Positions 36,931 through 45,806 of a DNA stretch of 64,000 nucleotides are shown piece after piece; the first letter of the stretch is position 1; each line of letters opens with the position of its first letter. The translations under genes were made by a program, and so were the position numbers. The stretch is taken from NCBI RefSeq assembly GCF_014201335.1, contig NZ_JACHEB010000001.1, positions 62,001 to 126,000 on the forward strand, read 5' to 3'. The stretch is from Tunturiibacter gelidiferens (lineage in GTDB: Bacteria > Acidobacteriota > Terriglobia > Terriglobales > Acidobacteriaceae). The notes under the pieces were generated by a model, which worked only from the letters and a program-made list of their open reading frames with translations, was not told where the DNA came from and made no database searches.

Positions 36931-38087
36931 TGTGCTTCGCTGGCCGGTACGTCTACCCAGGTGTTTGAGCGGGCGGACCGGATCACAGCGTCGATGATGT
37001 GAGCTGAACGCAACCCATCATTGAAAGTAGGCAGGCCTTCCCGCGCTTCTCCTCTGATGCTCGCATAGGTGTCAGCAACAAAGTTCTCAAAGCACTGAGC
37101 GTACCCTTGTGGATGCCCAGCAGGCAGAGTCGACAGACGGCGCTGCTCGGATGAGCCATACGAGGGATCTCTTTGAAGTATCTCTGCGTTAGCTTCTCCT
37201 CCAAGCCAGACCGTTTCCGGGTTTTCCTGGTCGAATACCGCGGAACGACGCTCCCCATCAAACTCAAACCAAAGCCGATTCTTCCTGCCCGCCGAAACCT
37301 GGGAGATCAGGACAGACCCTAACACGCCGGATCGCGTCTTGAAGATGACGGTGGCAGCATCTTCTGTATCCACCTTTCGCGTTTGCCCGACATCGCTACT
37401 TCTCTGGAAACTAACTTCTGATTTGACGGGTCGTTCTGGCACGGTAATCGAAGTGGCAGCGGTGAGAGAGGCGATCCTCTCCCCGCTTACGAACTCCATC
37501 AAGTCGCACCAATGCGAGCCGATATCGGCGAAGGCCCGAGAGGGTCCTCCTGTTGCGGCATCTACCCGCCAACTTGTCGCAAGTGGAGATAGAAGCCAAT
37601 CCTGGAGATAACTGCCATGGAGAAGTTGCCAACGTCCGAATTCGCCAGCGTTAACCCGCGAGCGGATCTCACGAACGAGAGGGTGGAATCGGTAGACATA
37701 AGGCACAGTAGCAACCCGCTGCCGCCGATGGGCGAGTTCTGTGAGCCTCTGGGCAACGGAAATCGAGGTGGCAAGCGGCTTCTCGCAGATGACGTGTGCG
37801 TTCGCGGTAATTGCTGCTTCGACATGCTCCGCATGCATTGCGTTGGGAGTGCAGACGTGGACAACATCCGGGGCAATCGTTATAAGGTCTGCAGGTGTAA
37901 GAATCGGTTGCGTGTGCCAACGCCGAGCCATTTCGACTGATCGCTCCGGAGTAGACGCCATTGCGCCGACCAATGTCGCTCCGCATAAGAGCGCGGAGCG
38001 CCGATGCACCTCTCCTATCATTCCGGTTCCGAGAATCGCGATACGCAGGGGACTAGAACTGATGTTTTCTTCCGTGTTGTAAGGCAC
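36927..38087 (-). CDS. Gfo/Idh/MocA-family NAD(P)-dependent oxidoreductase
   Basis: A 386-residue cytoplasmic enzyme. The Rossmann motif is RIAILGTGMIGEVH (residues 15-28) and the catalytic Lys103 lies in the family motif CEKPLATS. The C-terminal alpha/beta domain has FADIGSHWCDLMEF with the usual active-site His and LPAGHPQGYAQCFENF. Members oxidise inositols, glucose-like sugars or their derivatives. The location between two TonB receptors suggests metabolism of an imported carbohydrate, but the substrate is unknown. It is tail-to-tail with the receptor at 33436. Confidence 0.9.
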   Translation of the reverse strand: MPYNTEENISSSPLRIAILGTGMIGEVHRRSALLCGATLVGAMASTPERSVEMARRWHTQPILTPADLITIAPDVVHVCTPNAMHAEHVEAAITANAHVICEKPLATSISVAQRLTELAHRRQRVATVPYVYRFHPLVREIRSRVNAGEFGRWQLLHGSYLQDWLLSPLATSWRVDAATGGPSRAFADIGSHWCDLMEFVSGERIASLTAATSITVPERPVKSEVSFQRSSDVGQTRKVDTEDAATVIFKTRSGVLGSVLISQVSAGRKNRLWFEFDGERRSAVFDQENPETVWLGGEANAEILQRDPSYGSSEQRRLSTLPAGHPQGYAQCFENFVADTYASIRGEAREGLPTFNDGLRSAHIIDAVIRSARSNTWVDVPASEAH

Positions 38088-38141
38088 AGTGACTCCGTTT
38101 GGCGTTGGCTTTGACTGTAGCTTACCGGAAGCTAAAAGAAC

Positions 38142-38167
38142 ATAACCTCAGCATTTGCTGAGGTTAT
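38142..38167 (-). terminator. Intrinsic terminator of the second TonB receptor
   Basis: Perfect 11-bp arms ATAACCTCAGC/GCTGAGGTTAT with a four-base loop lie 44 bases after the receptor stop. On the minus strand the hairpin is followed by GTTCTTTTAG, a U-rich tail. It also separates the receptor from the oxidoreductase gene downstream on the same strand. Confidence 0.8.
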
Positions 38168-38210
38168 TGAGGGAGGGACTTCTATCATGCTCGGTCGAGT
38201 TCGACGTCCT

Positions 38211-40978
38211 TTACTTTTTCTTCCAGAGGGTAATTTTCAACCCGCCATAGATGTTGAACGGGGTTCCTGGGGCCTGGAAGGACGAGGAGCGAATAGGAAT
38301 CGAGTCATCGTCGGAGCCGTATGGATTGCCAAAAGGCTGTGCCACAAAATGATTGTTGTTATCGAAGGGGGTCGTTCCTAGTTGTGCCCCGGTCGAGTAG
38401 TGCTTATCGAGAAGATTGTTCATCTGCACGAACAGTTGAAGGCGATCAGTTGCCTGGTATCGCGCGCCCAAGCTTGCTACTCCATATCCAGCTGATTTGG
38501 CCGGCCCCAGATAAAACGCTCCGTCTGGTTGGTCCAGGTTGTTTTCGTTACCTCGCGCGAAGGAAGACCCAACGGCAAGAATATCCAGTTCCGCCGTGAG
38601 CTTAGGCGAAGGCCTGTATTGGCCATAGAGCTTGAATATGTTGCGCGGGACCTGTGGTATGAAGTCACCAGGTACGATGTGGATGTTGTCATCGATACCG
38701 GGTTGACCCGCCAAAGCACTGTCGTGCGTGCTGTTGCTACCGCCATCGATGGTCTGGGGGCTTTGATAGGTAGCGTTGAGGAAGGTGTAGTTACTGCCTA
38801 CACTCCAATGCAGCCAGTCTTCGGATATCTCCAATTCGATGCCATCCCGACGTGTTTTACCGAAATTGAGGAAGTAACCGAAACCGGTCTGCTCGGACGC
38901 GACAAAAAGTAAGTCGTTATAGTTCTGACCGAAGAAATAATCGGCGCTCCAATGCAGCGAGAGACTCTCGTTACTGCGAATGCCTACTTCGAAGGTCCGC
39001 GAGACAACCTGTTTCAGCGGAGGATCACTCACCAGCGCGTTCGGTAAGTTGCAAGGCTCGGTCGGATCGGCGCAGCCAAGCTCAATCGACGTTGGAGAGC
39101 GGCTTGCCTCGCTGTAGTTGAAGTAAGCATTGAAGAAGTGGGAGGGCTTATAAGTGAAGCCGGCTGCGGGGTTGAACCGCTGAAATACATTGCTGCTGGT
39201 GAGATTACCGCGCGCTGCGGAAATCGGCAGATAATCCAGATTGTCGAGCGACGTGTGGTTGTAGCGGCCAGAGAGTGTAAAGGCCCAGGGGCCATAGGTG
39301 AATGTATCAGTGGCATATATGCTGGGTGTGTTTACTGTCCCGTGCAGTAGCACCTGACTATCTACTGGGTCACCGTCAGAGAACGTCGTGCCGTCCAGAA
39401 AGATTGGGACGAGAGTGAAGGACACGTTATCTGTATTAAGGTATCCGAGCTGCGTAAGCTGATGGTAAGTCGAGGTGCCGCGATCCCAGCTGGCGCCTAC
39501 CGCGAGCCGGTTGTGTTTTGTCTTCCACGCGACCAGCCCGGAGAGGCCATAGCTGTTCTGTTTGTCCATAGTTCGCGTGATGACACCATTGCAAGTGGAG
39601 GACGGATCGCCGCCGGTGTCGTTTTGAAGCGTCTGTGCAAGGCAAAGCCAATAAGGGAATGGTTCGGTGGTTGCGTCGCCTGTGATTGGGAAGTTGGTGT
39701 ATCCAGCGGCGGTGAGTGCGGCGATATCGTCGGGGCCTAGATCGTAAAGGTCCTGACTGAACGAATCGTCGTTCAAGTCGCCATTGGAGCTGTCTGTGCG
39801 GACGTAACGATAGTATGCATTTGCAGAGAACGTTAGATTTTCTGTCTGCGCGTGGGTGACGTTGAGAGTCAACGAGGGAGAATGGTCCCACGTGACATCG
39901 GGAATCGTATTGACGTCGCTATAGTTCGTCTTCAGGACTCGGAAGTCTGAGGTTCCGTTGCCGGTCATCCAGTTGTCGGCATAAGCTCCGCTTAGAAAGA
40001 CACTCGTCTTCGCATCAGTCCAGCCCACCTTGACGAAGGACTGTCGGATCTCGGATGGCGAAAATTGTCGCCATCCATCTTCACGATATAGATTGCCTGC
40101 CAAATAATAGTTGAAGCCCTTAGGCAATACACCCCCCAACTCTCCTTCACCGGCGCGTCTACCGAATTTACCGCCGGTGATCTGTATGGAGCCACCCTGG
40201 GTGTTAAGGCCGTCCTTAGTCTGCACCGGGATCGCGCCGCCCAATGTGTTTAGTCCATAAAGCGGATCGGAACCAGGAATCAACACCATGTCCCAGATGG
40301 CCACTTTGGGAATCAGATCCCACGCGACGATATCGCCAAAGGGTTGATTCTGGCGTACGCCGTCCAGGTAAACGGAAAGCCCTTCCGGCGTCCCCAACAA
40401 GGGAGAAGCAGTATAGCCGCGATAATTAATGTCCGGCTGATAGGGGTTGCCAACATTCTCGTTGATGTAGACGCTGGTTAGCCGCTTATTCATGAGATCC
40501 GCGAGGTCGAGTGCATTGCTGTCCTCAAGGTTCTTTGCGGTCAATGCTTGCACCGGAACCGGAATCTCGTCGACAGACTGATTAGCGTGCCCGATCGGCG
40601 TCAGAGAAAAAACGGTGAGGCTACTCGACGCGCCCTGGATGAGAAGGTAACCGCCTGTGAGACAGGTGTCGCCGAAGATATTTCGATTGTGACAGACCGG
40701 GGGGCAAATCCAGCCCTTGAGATATCGAGGCGGTAGCGTCCAAATGTTAGACCGTCCAAAGAATAGGCGCCCCGCGCGTCTGTTTGAAAGGTACGGTTGG
40801 TACCCGGACCGGCTATATGACCGCTGGCCTGTAGTGCAGCGCCGGAAGGATCGTGGACCTGGAGCCGGATCTCGCCGGTGCTCTGCGCGTAGCTGGGCGT
40901 CACCGCCAACTGAGCCGCAAAGAGGAGAAAGCTTATCAGGACAAGGCGGATCAACTTGAATCGAATACCGAAATGCAT
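38211..40978 (-). pseudogene. TonB-dependent receptor interrupted by a frameshift
   Basis: Two frames together make one receptor. From the ATG at 40978 a signal peptide (LVLISFLLFAAQLAVTPSYAQ) and a carboxypeptidase-regulatory-like domain (STGEIRLQVHDPSGAALQ through FAPRSVTIEISSATPVSQAV) run until about 40645, then hit a stop at 40601. The plug and barrel continue in the -1 frame (IQGASSSLTVFSLTPIG, DEIPVPVQALTAKNLE, TPEGLSVYLDGVRQNQPFG) and end intact at 38211 with GGLKITLWKKK. One missing base in the ACCTTCTC stretch explains the break. The barrel is undamaged, so the lesion is recent, a sequencing error, or a phase-variable or recoded site; no slippery heptamer is obvious. About 922 residues if restored. 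Confidence 0.8.
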
Positions 40979-41073
40979 AGGCAAGGAACAAATATTGTGA
41001 TTTGGGCACGCGTCTCCCGGATTCACTATGACTCTACTTCGGCGACGTCGATTGAGTTTTCGACGCACTCAGC

Positions 41074-41553
41074 TTAGGAGTGCTTCTCTTCCATAAACGC
41101 GCCGATGAGCCTGGCGCATTCTTCCACGAAGGTTCGGTCGTCTGGCCCAAATGCACTGAGGTCATGGCTATCGATGTCGATCTCGCCAACGACCTTGTCT
41201 CGAACTCGGATCGGGACAACAATCTCTGACTTCGTCTCGATAGAACAAGAGAGATAACGGGGATCGGCAGAGACATCATCCACGATCACTGTCTTGCCCT
41301 GGGCCACCGCAGCACCGCAGATGCCCTCCGTAACGAGGATGCGAACGTGGTCAGTCGGTGCCCCGTGAAATGGCCCCAGCACAAGAACATCCGCGTCGTT
41401 CCGATCCAGCATGTAGAAACCAACCCAGTTGTAGTGAGGCAGTCGCGCCGCGATCAGGCGGACGGTGAACTCCTGCAAAGTAAGAACATCGTCCGAAGTC
41501 GCGCTGGATCTCTCAATCTCGCTGAGAATCTCTTGGAACGCTTGGTGAGCCAT
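41074..41553 (-). CDS. GAF-type free methionine-(R)-sulfoxide reductase-like protein
   Basis: A 159-residue single GAF domain matching the YebR/fRMsr pattern: NWVGFYMLD, LVLGPFHGAPTDH, the Cys79 motif EGICGAAVAQ, and Cys103 in LSCSIETKSEIVVPI, then GEIDIDS. Cys103 and Cys79 align with the nucleophile and a resolving Cys of the E. coli enzyme; the third Cys (E. coli position 84) is His69 here. Family knowledge: reduces free L-Met-(R)-sulfoxide with thioredoxin. It has no signal peptide, so it is cytoplasmic. The start may be the ATG at 41553 or a TTG at 41571 that overlaps the msrB stop. Co-directional with msrB and dipZ-like genes. Confidence 0.85.
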   Translation of the reverse strand: MAHQAFQEILSEIERSSATSDDVLTLQEFTVRLIAARLPHYNWVGFYMLDRNDADVLVLGPFHGAPTDHVRILVTEGICGAAVAQGKTVIVDDVSADPRYLSCSIETKSEIVVPIRVRDKVVGEIDIDSHDLSAFGPDDRTFVEECARLIGAFMEEKHS

Positions 41554-41567
41554 GTCTCTATTGTCTC

Positions 41568-42167
41568 TCAAGCAGACTTTACGAACTGGAGCGCTACCGA
41601 GTTCATGCAGTACCTGAGCCCCGTCGGACGCGGTCCGTCATCGAAGACGTGGCCCAGATGCGCGTCGCAACGCGGGCACGAGACGGCGGTACGCTCCATT
41701 CCTAGTGTGGAATCGGAGTTCTCTTTGACATTCTCCTTGGCGATGACCTGCCAGAAGCTAGGCCAGCCGGTCCCAGACTCAAACTTCGTCTCCGAACTGA
41801 AGTTCGGCGTTCCGCAGCAGATGCAGTGATACACGCCCTTCTCGTGGTTATCCCAGTACTTACCGCTATACGGCCTCTCGGTTCCTGCAAGCCGCGTAAC
41901 AGCGTAGGCCTCGGGGGCGAGCTGCTGCTTCCACTCGGCATCAGGCTTAATTATGGTTTGAACGGTAACGACACCCTGGCGCTGTCCTGAATCGGAGAAC
42001 TGGACGATTTTGATGTCTTTTGGCGTTTGATCTTTTGCCTCTACGGGCTGTGTTCTGTATCGCGAGTGGAGTATGACTCCCACCACGGCGGCTGCAGTCG
42101 CGCCAAGAAAGGCGCGGCGAGGCATCTTGTTTCTATCTTTGTCCTGATACTGAGTCTCTTCGGCCAT
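41568..42167 (-). CDS. msrB: Tat-exported peptide-methionine (R)-S-oxide reductase
   Basis: Repairs methionine-R-sulfoxide in proteins. The 199-residue protein begins with a twin-arginine signal ([15 protein letters not shown]), placing it outside the cytoplasm. MsrB landmarks: zinc pairs Cys115/Cys118 (HCICCG) and Cys164/Cys167 (CPRC), [24 protein letters not shown] and the catalytic Cys187 in [19 protein letters not shown] precedes the ATG. It follows the DipZ-like gene by 43 bases, so that membrane reductase is the likely electron source. An exported MsrB carrying a Tat leader is less common than the cytoplasmic form. Confidence 0.94.
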   Translation of the reverse strand: MAEETQYQDKDRNKMPRRAFLGATAAAVVGVILHSRYRTQPVEAKDQTPKDIKIVQFSDSGQRQGVVTVQTIIKPDAEWKQQLAPEAYAVTRLAGTERPYSGKYWDNHEKGVYHCICCGTPNFSSETKFESGTGWPSFWQVIAKENVKENSDSTLGMERTAVSCPRCDAHLGHVFDDGPRPTGLRYCMNSVALQFVKSA

Positions 42168-42210
42168 AACTCCTCCTGCTAATAGTTAGACGTACTGATG
42201 ACGGGACTGC

Positions 42211-43959
42211 TTACCCGAAGGTGAATGCGAAGGCCTGCACCCCTGGATTGAGGAACTCGATCGTGAAGGTGTGGTCGGTGATCGCGCCCTTCTGTCGTAC
42301 CAGCTGATACAGGCGGTTCTCGGTGACAATGCCATCTCCGTTGTCATTTGTATCAACTCCGTGGTTTTCGCCGGGAGCCTTGCCGTCTATTGTCACCCGA
42401 AAGCGAACTGGCTTGCCATCTACCGAGGGGCCTAAAACCAGATGTAGATCGCGAGCGTGGAAACGAAAGGCGATCTTTCCCCTCGCGGAGGCGAGGACTG
42501 CTATCTGGCCCTGGTCTATCCATTTTCCTGCCAAGGCCCATTGATTGAGCTCGAGCTGTGGCGGAATCGAATAGAGTTTCGGACCGTCCTGATTCAAGCC
42601 GCCGGGCGACGCAAAGTGCTGGGTCCGTTGATAGCCGACGTAGGTCTCCGGCGACCGCACATCGTCCATATCGGGTGCTGCCTCCGCTCCATGCGCCTGA
42701 ACGTTGACGATTCCTGCCGGCAATGCCTGCTGTGCATTTCGTTCTTTCAAGAGGTCTTGTATCCAGCGTTCCGACTCATCGTAGTTGCCCTCTCCAAAGT
42801 GATGAAACCGCACCTTGCCGTTCGCATCGATGAAGTAGTGGGCAGGCCAGTATTGATTGCTGAAGGCGTTCCATATTTTGTTGTTGTTATCCATCGCCAC
42901 CGGATAGGTGATGCCGAAGTCGTGGACCGCCTTCTGCACGTTGGAAAGATCCTTCTCGAACGGGAACTCCGGAGTATGGACTCCGATGACCACGAGGCCA
43001 CTGTCCTTGTACTTGTCAGCCCATGCCCTCACGTAAGGCAGTGTGCGCAGACAATTGATGCAGGAGTACGTCCAGAAATCGATCAGGACGACCTTGCCTT
43101 TAAGCTGATCGGCGGTCAATGGAGGCGAGTTGATCCAGTCCGTTGCTCCCGATAGACCAGCTAGTACGGACACCTGTGTGGATCCTCCAGTTGAGTTGCT
43201 GGTCATCGTCATTTGGTCCGCGGGCTTATCGGTTGATCTGGGATGAAAACGATCGAGAAGGCTCTGCTCGACCCCGGATGTGCTGGAAAGCGATAGTCGC
43301 GTGAGAAGGCCGCGATCCAGTCCAAATGCGACCAGGAACACTCCGGCGAGTACGGCGACACCTAGGATGCGACGTATCCATTCTTCCGCTCCCAGGGACC
43401 GTTTCATCGCCTCGAAGACCCGTCCGCCAGCAAGGAGAGCCACCGCAAGCGAGGAGATCGAACCAACCGCATAAGTAAACAACAACAAGGTGGTATGTGC
43501 GCTGGCACCCTGGAGTGCTGCACCAGCGAGAATCAATCCAAGGATCGGCCCGGCGCATGGCGCCCATAGAAGGCCGGTAGCAACGCCGAGCAAAAGCGAC
43601 TGCAGCACTCCTCCGCGCGAATCGGACGAAGCGGAGTTTGTCAGTCTATTCCCCAACTGCACAAAGGGGCGAGATAGACGCTCGGCGAAGGCAGGCCAAA
43701 GAAGGGATAGACCGAGTATTGCGAAGACAATCAGGGCTGCAATGCGCCCGTATTGGTTTGCACGAACCAACCAGGAGCCTCCCACGACGGCAAGCGAAGC
43801 TACTGCGGCAAACGTGACCGCCATGCTCAGCAAGAGAGGCAGGCCAGACTTGCGAAATGGCTGGTCTGCCCGTGCGAAGGTAAATGGCAAAATCGGCAGA
43901 ATACATGGGCTCAAGATGGTGAGGACACCGCCCAAAAATGCCAATACGAATAAAACCAT
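42211..43959 (-). CDS. DipZ-like CcdA/DsbD membrane reductase fused to a TlpA-type thioredoxin
   Basis: Moves reducing power from cytoplasmic thioredoxin to periplasmic thiol enzymes. The 582-residue protein has a six- to seven-helix CcdA part (residues 1-220) with the conserved LSPCILPILP (Cys19) and LWAPCAGPIL (Cys135), then a TlpA-like thioredoxin with WTYSCINCLRTLPYV (Cys300-Cys303), and a C-terminal beta-sandwich of about 170 residues (LNQWALAGKWIDQGQIAVL, FAFTFG end). This is the mycobacterial DipZ architecture. AGGAG precedes the ATG. Heading the operon with msrB and the fRMsr-like gene suggests a dedicated periplasmic methionine-sulfoxide repair system. Confidence 0.92.
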   Translation of the reverse strand: MVLFVLAFLGGVLTILSPCILPILPFTFARADQPFRKSGLPLLLSMAVTFAAVASLAVVGGSWLVRANQYGRIAALIVFAILGLSLLWPAFAERLSRPFVQLGNRLTNSASSDSRGGVLQSLLLGVATGLLWAPCAGPILGLILAGAALQGASAHTTLLLFTYAVGSISSLAVALLAGGRVFEAMKRSLGAEEWIRRILGVAVLAGVFLVAFGLDRGLLTRLSLSSTSGVEQSLLDRFHPRSTDKPADQMTMTSNSTGGSTQVSVLAGLSGATDWINSPPLTADQLKGKVVLIDFWTYSCINCLRTLPYVRAWADKYKDSGLVVIGVHTPEFPFEKDLSNVQKAVHDFGITYPVAMDNNNKIWNAFSNQYWPAHYFIDANGKVRFHHFGEGNYDESERWIQDLLKERNAQQALPAGIVNVQAHGAEAAPDMDDVRSPETYVGYQRTQHFASPGGLNQDGPKLYSIPPQLELNQWALAGKWIDQGQIAVLASARGKIAFRFHARDLHLVLGPSVDGKPVRFRVTIDGKAPGENHGVDTNDNGDGIVTENRLYQLVRQKGAITDHTFTIEFLNPGVQAFAFTFG

Positions 43960-44200
43960 ACGACTCCTAGCTCCTTGGATGAGACGCTCTTACCTATAAG
44001 GAAGTTACAGGTTTTGGCCAGGATTGGAGGTGGAATGATGACTCCTGGGGAAAGAGACGGGTCCCGGAGCTCGAAGCCGCTCAAATCAAGCAGAAGACTT
44101 CTTCCAAGAAGTCGAGTCGCGTGGACTGCGAGAGCTGAACTCATCTGCGAAGAGCCAACCTCCGTTCCGCTAAACTAGGAGTTGCCCTCACGGAAGCCGC

Positions 44201-44983
44201 ATGCCAGCCGAAATCATCCTCCAACAGACCCCGGACGACGCAGCCCTCCTCGACAAGCGCGAGCAGCTTGCCGCCGTCCGCACTACACTCGCCGAACGCG
44301 AATCCGAGCTCGCCCAAATTCGCGCCCAGCTCAAGACCTTCGAAGGCCGTTATGTCCGCCAGGTCGGCATTCTCTACGCCGAGCTTGACGAAATCGAAGC
44401 CCGAATCGCCGAGCGTGAAATCGACCTCTACGACTCCGACTCCGCCCGTCGCCGAGCCGTGGAGACCCGCCAGCGCGCGCAGGAGACCCACGATGCCGCA
44501 TTCGGCGAAGCCCGCGAAGCCGAGGAGTTCGACCCACCGCCCAGCCTCAAGACGCTCTTCCGCGAGGTCGCCAAGCGCATCCACCCCGACTTCGGGCGCG
44601 ATGACACCGAGCAGAAGCACTTCACCCTGCTGATGGCCCGCGCCAATCAAGCCTACAGCCGCGGCGACACCGAAACTCTGCAGCGGTTGCTTGACGATCA
44701 CCGCGAAATCAACGCCTCCATCGCCGGCGAAGGCGCGGCCGCCGAGCTTCTCCGCATCACGCGCCAGATCCAGCACGCCGAGCGCGACATCGCCACTCTA
44801 GACGCCGAGCATCAGACGCTCCTCGCCAGCGAAATCGCCCAACTGCACCTCGATGCCGAAGCCGCCGCCCGCGAACATCGCGACCTGCTGACCGAGCTCG
44901 CCACCAACATTCGCGAGCAGATCGCCGACGCCCAACACCGCTTCGAGCTCATTGACCGCCAGATCAGCGCGCACGGAAAATAA
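44201..44983 (+). CDS. J-domain protein flanked by coiled coils
   Basis: The protein has 260 residues. Long charged helices predicted as coiled coil surround a central J-domain at about residues 115-165: LKTLFREVAKRIHPDFGR with the HPD triad at 128-130, then FTLLMARANQAYSRGD. J-domains stimulate Hsp70 ATPase. The coiled-coil arms probably select the client or dimerise, in place of a zinc-finger/substrate domain, so this is not a classical DnaJ. The downstream Sel1 gene starts two bases after the stop, indicating one operon. The GC-rich, C-ending codons contrast with nearby genes on the other strand. Confidence 0.82.
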   Translation: MPAEIILQQTPDDAALLDKREQLAAVRTTLAERESELAQIRAQLKTFEGRYVRQVGILYAELDEIEARIAEREIDLYDSDSARRRAVETRQRAQETHDAAFGEAREAEEFDPPPSLKTLFREVAKRIHPDFGRDDTEQKHFTLLMARANQAYSRGDTETLQRLLDDHREINASIAGEGAAAELLRITRQIQHAERDIATLDAEHQTLLASEIAQLHLDAEAAAREHRDLLTELATNIREQIADAQHRFELIDRQISAHGK

Positions 44984-44985
44984 CG

Positions 44986-45774
44986 ATGGAAGATAAAGCC
45001 AAAGCCGGGCTGCAACACATCCCTACCAGCGGCGCTCTGTCGCTCCATTCCACGCGCTCGAGCATCATCACCCGCGGCCGCCGCGATGCCGCCAACGCAG
45101 CCTCTAACCCGCACTACCGGCAAGCTGTTACTGACTACAACGCCCGCAACTTCACCGAAGCTGCGCCGGGCTTCCGGCTCGCCGCCGAGCAGGGCCATGC
45201 CGAAGCGCAATATCTCCTCAGCACCCTGTACGACGCGGGTCGGGGCCTGCCACAAGATGACACCGAAGCAGCCTATTGGGAGCGCAAAGCCGCTGAGCAA
45301 GGCCACGCCTACGCTCAAGCCAACCTCAGCTTTCGCTACTATGCGGCCGACAATTTTGCTGAAGCTTTCGCATGGTGTCAACGCGCTGCTCACAGCAACC
45401 TCGCCTGGGCGCAATACAACCTCGGCCTCATGTATCGCAAAGGGGAAGGGGTTCCGCAAAGCAACACAGATGCTGCCCATTGGTATCGCCTGGCGGCCGC
45501 CCAGAACTATCCTGAAGCCCAGCAGAAGCTGGCCGATCTCTACTACACGGGCCAAGGCGTCCCGCTCAGCCATACACTGGCCGCCGCGTGGTATCGGAAG
45601 GCCGCCGATCAGGGCGACGCTGAAGCCCAGTTCCAGCTCAGTCACCTCTACGCCATCGGCCAGGGCGTCGAACACGACTACACCCAATCCCGCCACTGGA
45701 TTCGTCAGGCCGCTGTCCAAGGCCACGAACAGGCGCTCCGCGAACTAAAGCGCCGCGAGTACCGTGACCCATGA
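44986..45774 (+). CDS. Sel1-repeat protein
   Basis: A 262-residue cytoplasmic protein without a signal peptide. Five or six Sel1 repeats follow residue 45 (for example AQYLLSTLYDAGRGLPQDDTEAAYW and AQYNLGLMYRKGEGVPQSNTDAAHWY in segments). The N-terminal 40 residues are Arg/Ser-rich and unstructured-looking. It is two bases downstream of the J-domain gene, so the two are translated together and probably interact: an Hsp70 co-chaperone with a scaffold. It is distinct from the exported Sel1 protein at 31594-32733. Confidence 0.88.
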   Translation: MEDKAKAGLQHIPTSGALSLHSTRSSIITRGRRDAANAASNPHYRQAVTDYNARNFTEAAPGFRLAAEQGHAEAQYLLSTLYDAGRGLPQDDTEAAYWERKAAEQGHAYAQANLSFRYYAADNFAEAFAWCQRAAHSNLAWAQYNLGLMYRKGEGVPQSNTDAAHWYRLAAAQNYPEAQQKLADLYYTGQGVPLSHTLAAAWYRKAADQGDAEAQFQLSHLYAIGQGVEHDYTQSRHWIRQAAVQGHEQALRELKRREYRDP

Positions 45775-45806
45775 TCCACGCGATCAAGTCCGCCCTGATT
45801 CCTACT

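Noticed and set aside
42457..43155. Plus-strand open frame of 232 codons
   Set aside because: It is antisense to the DipZ-like gene and has no recognisable fold; the minus strand carries the thioredoxin motif.
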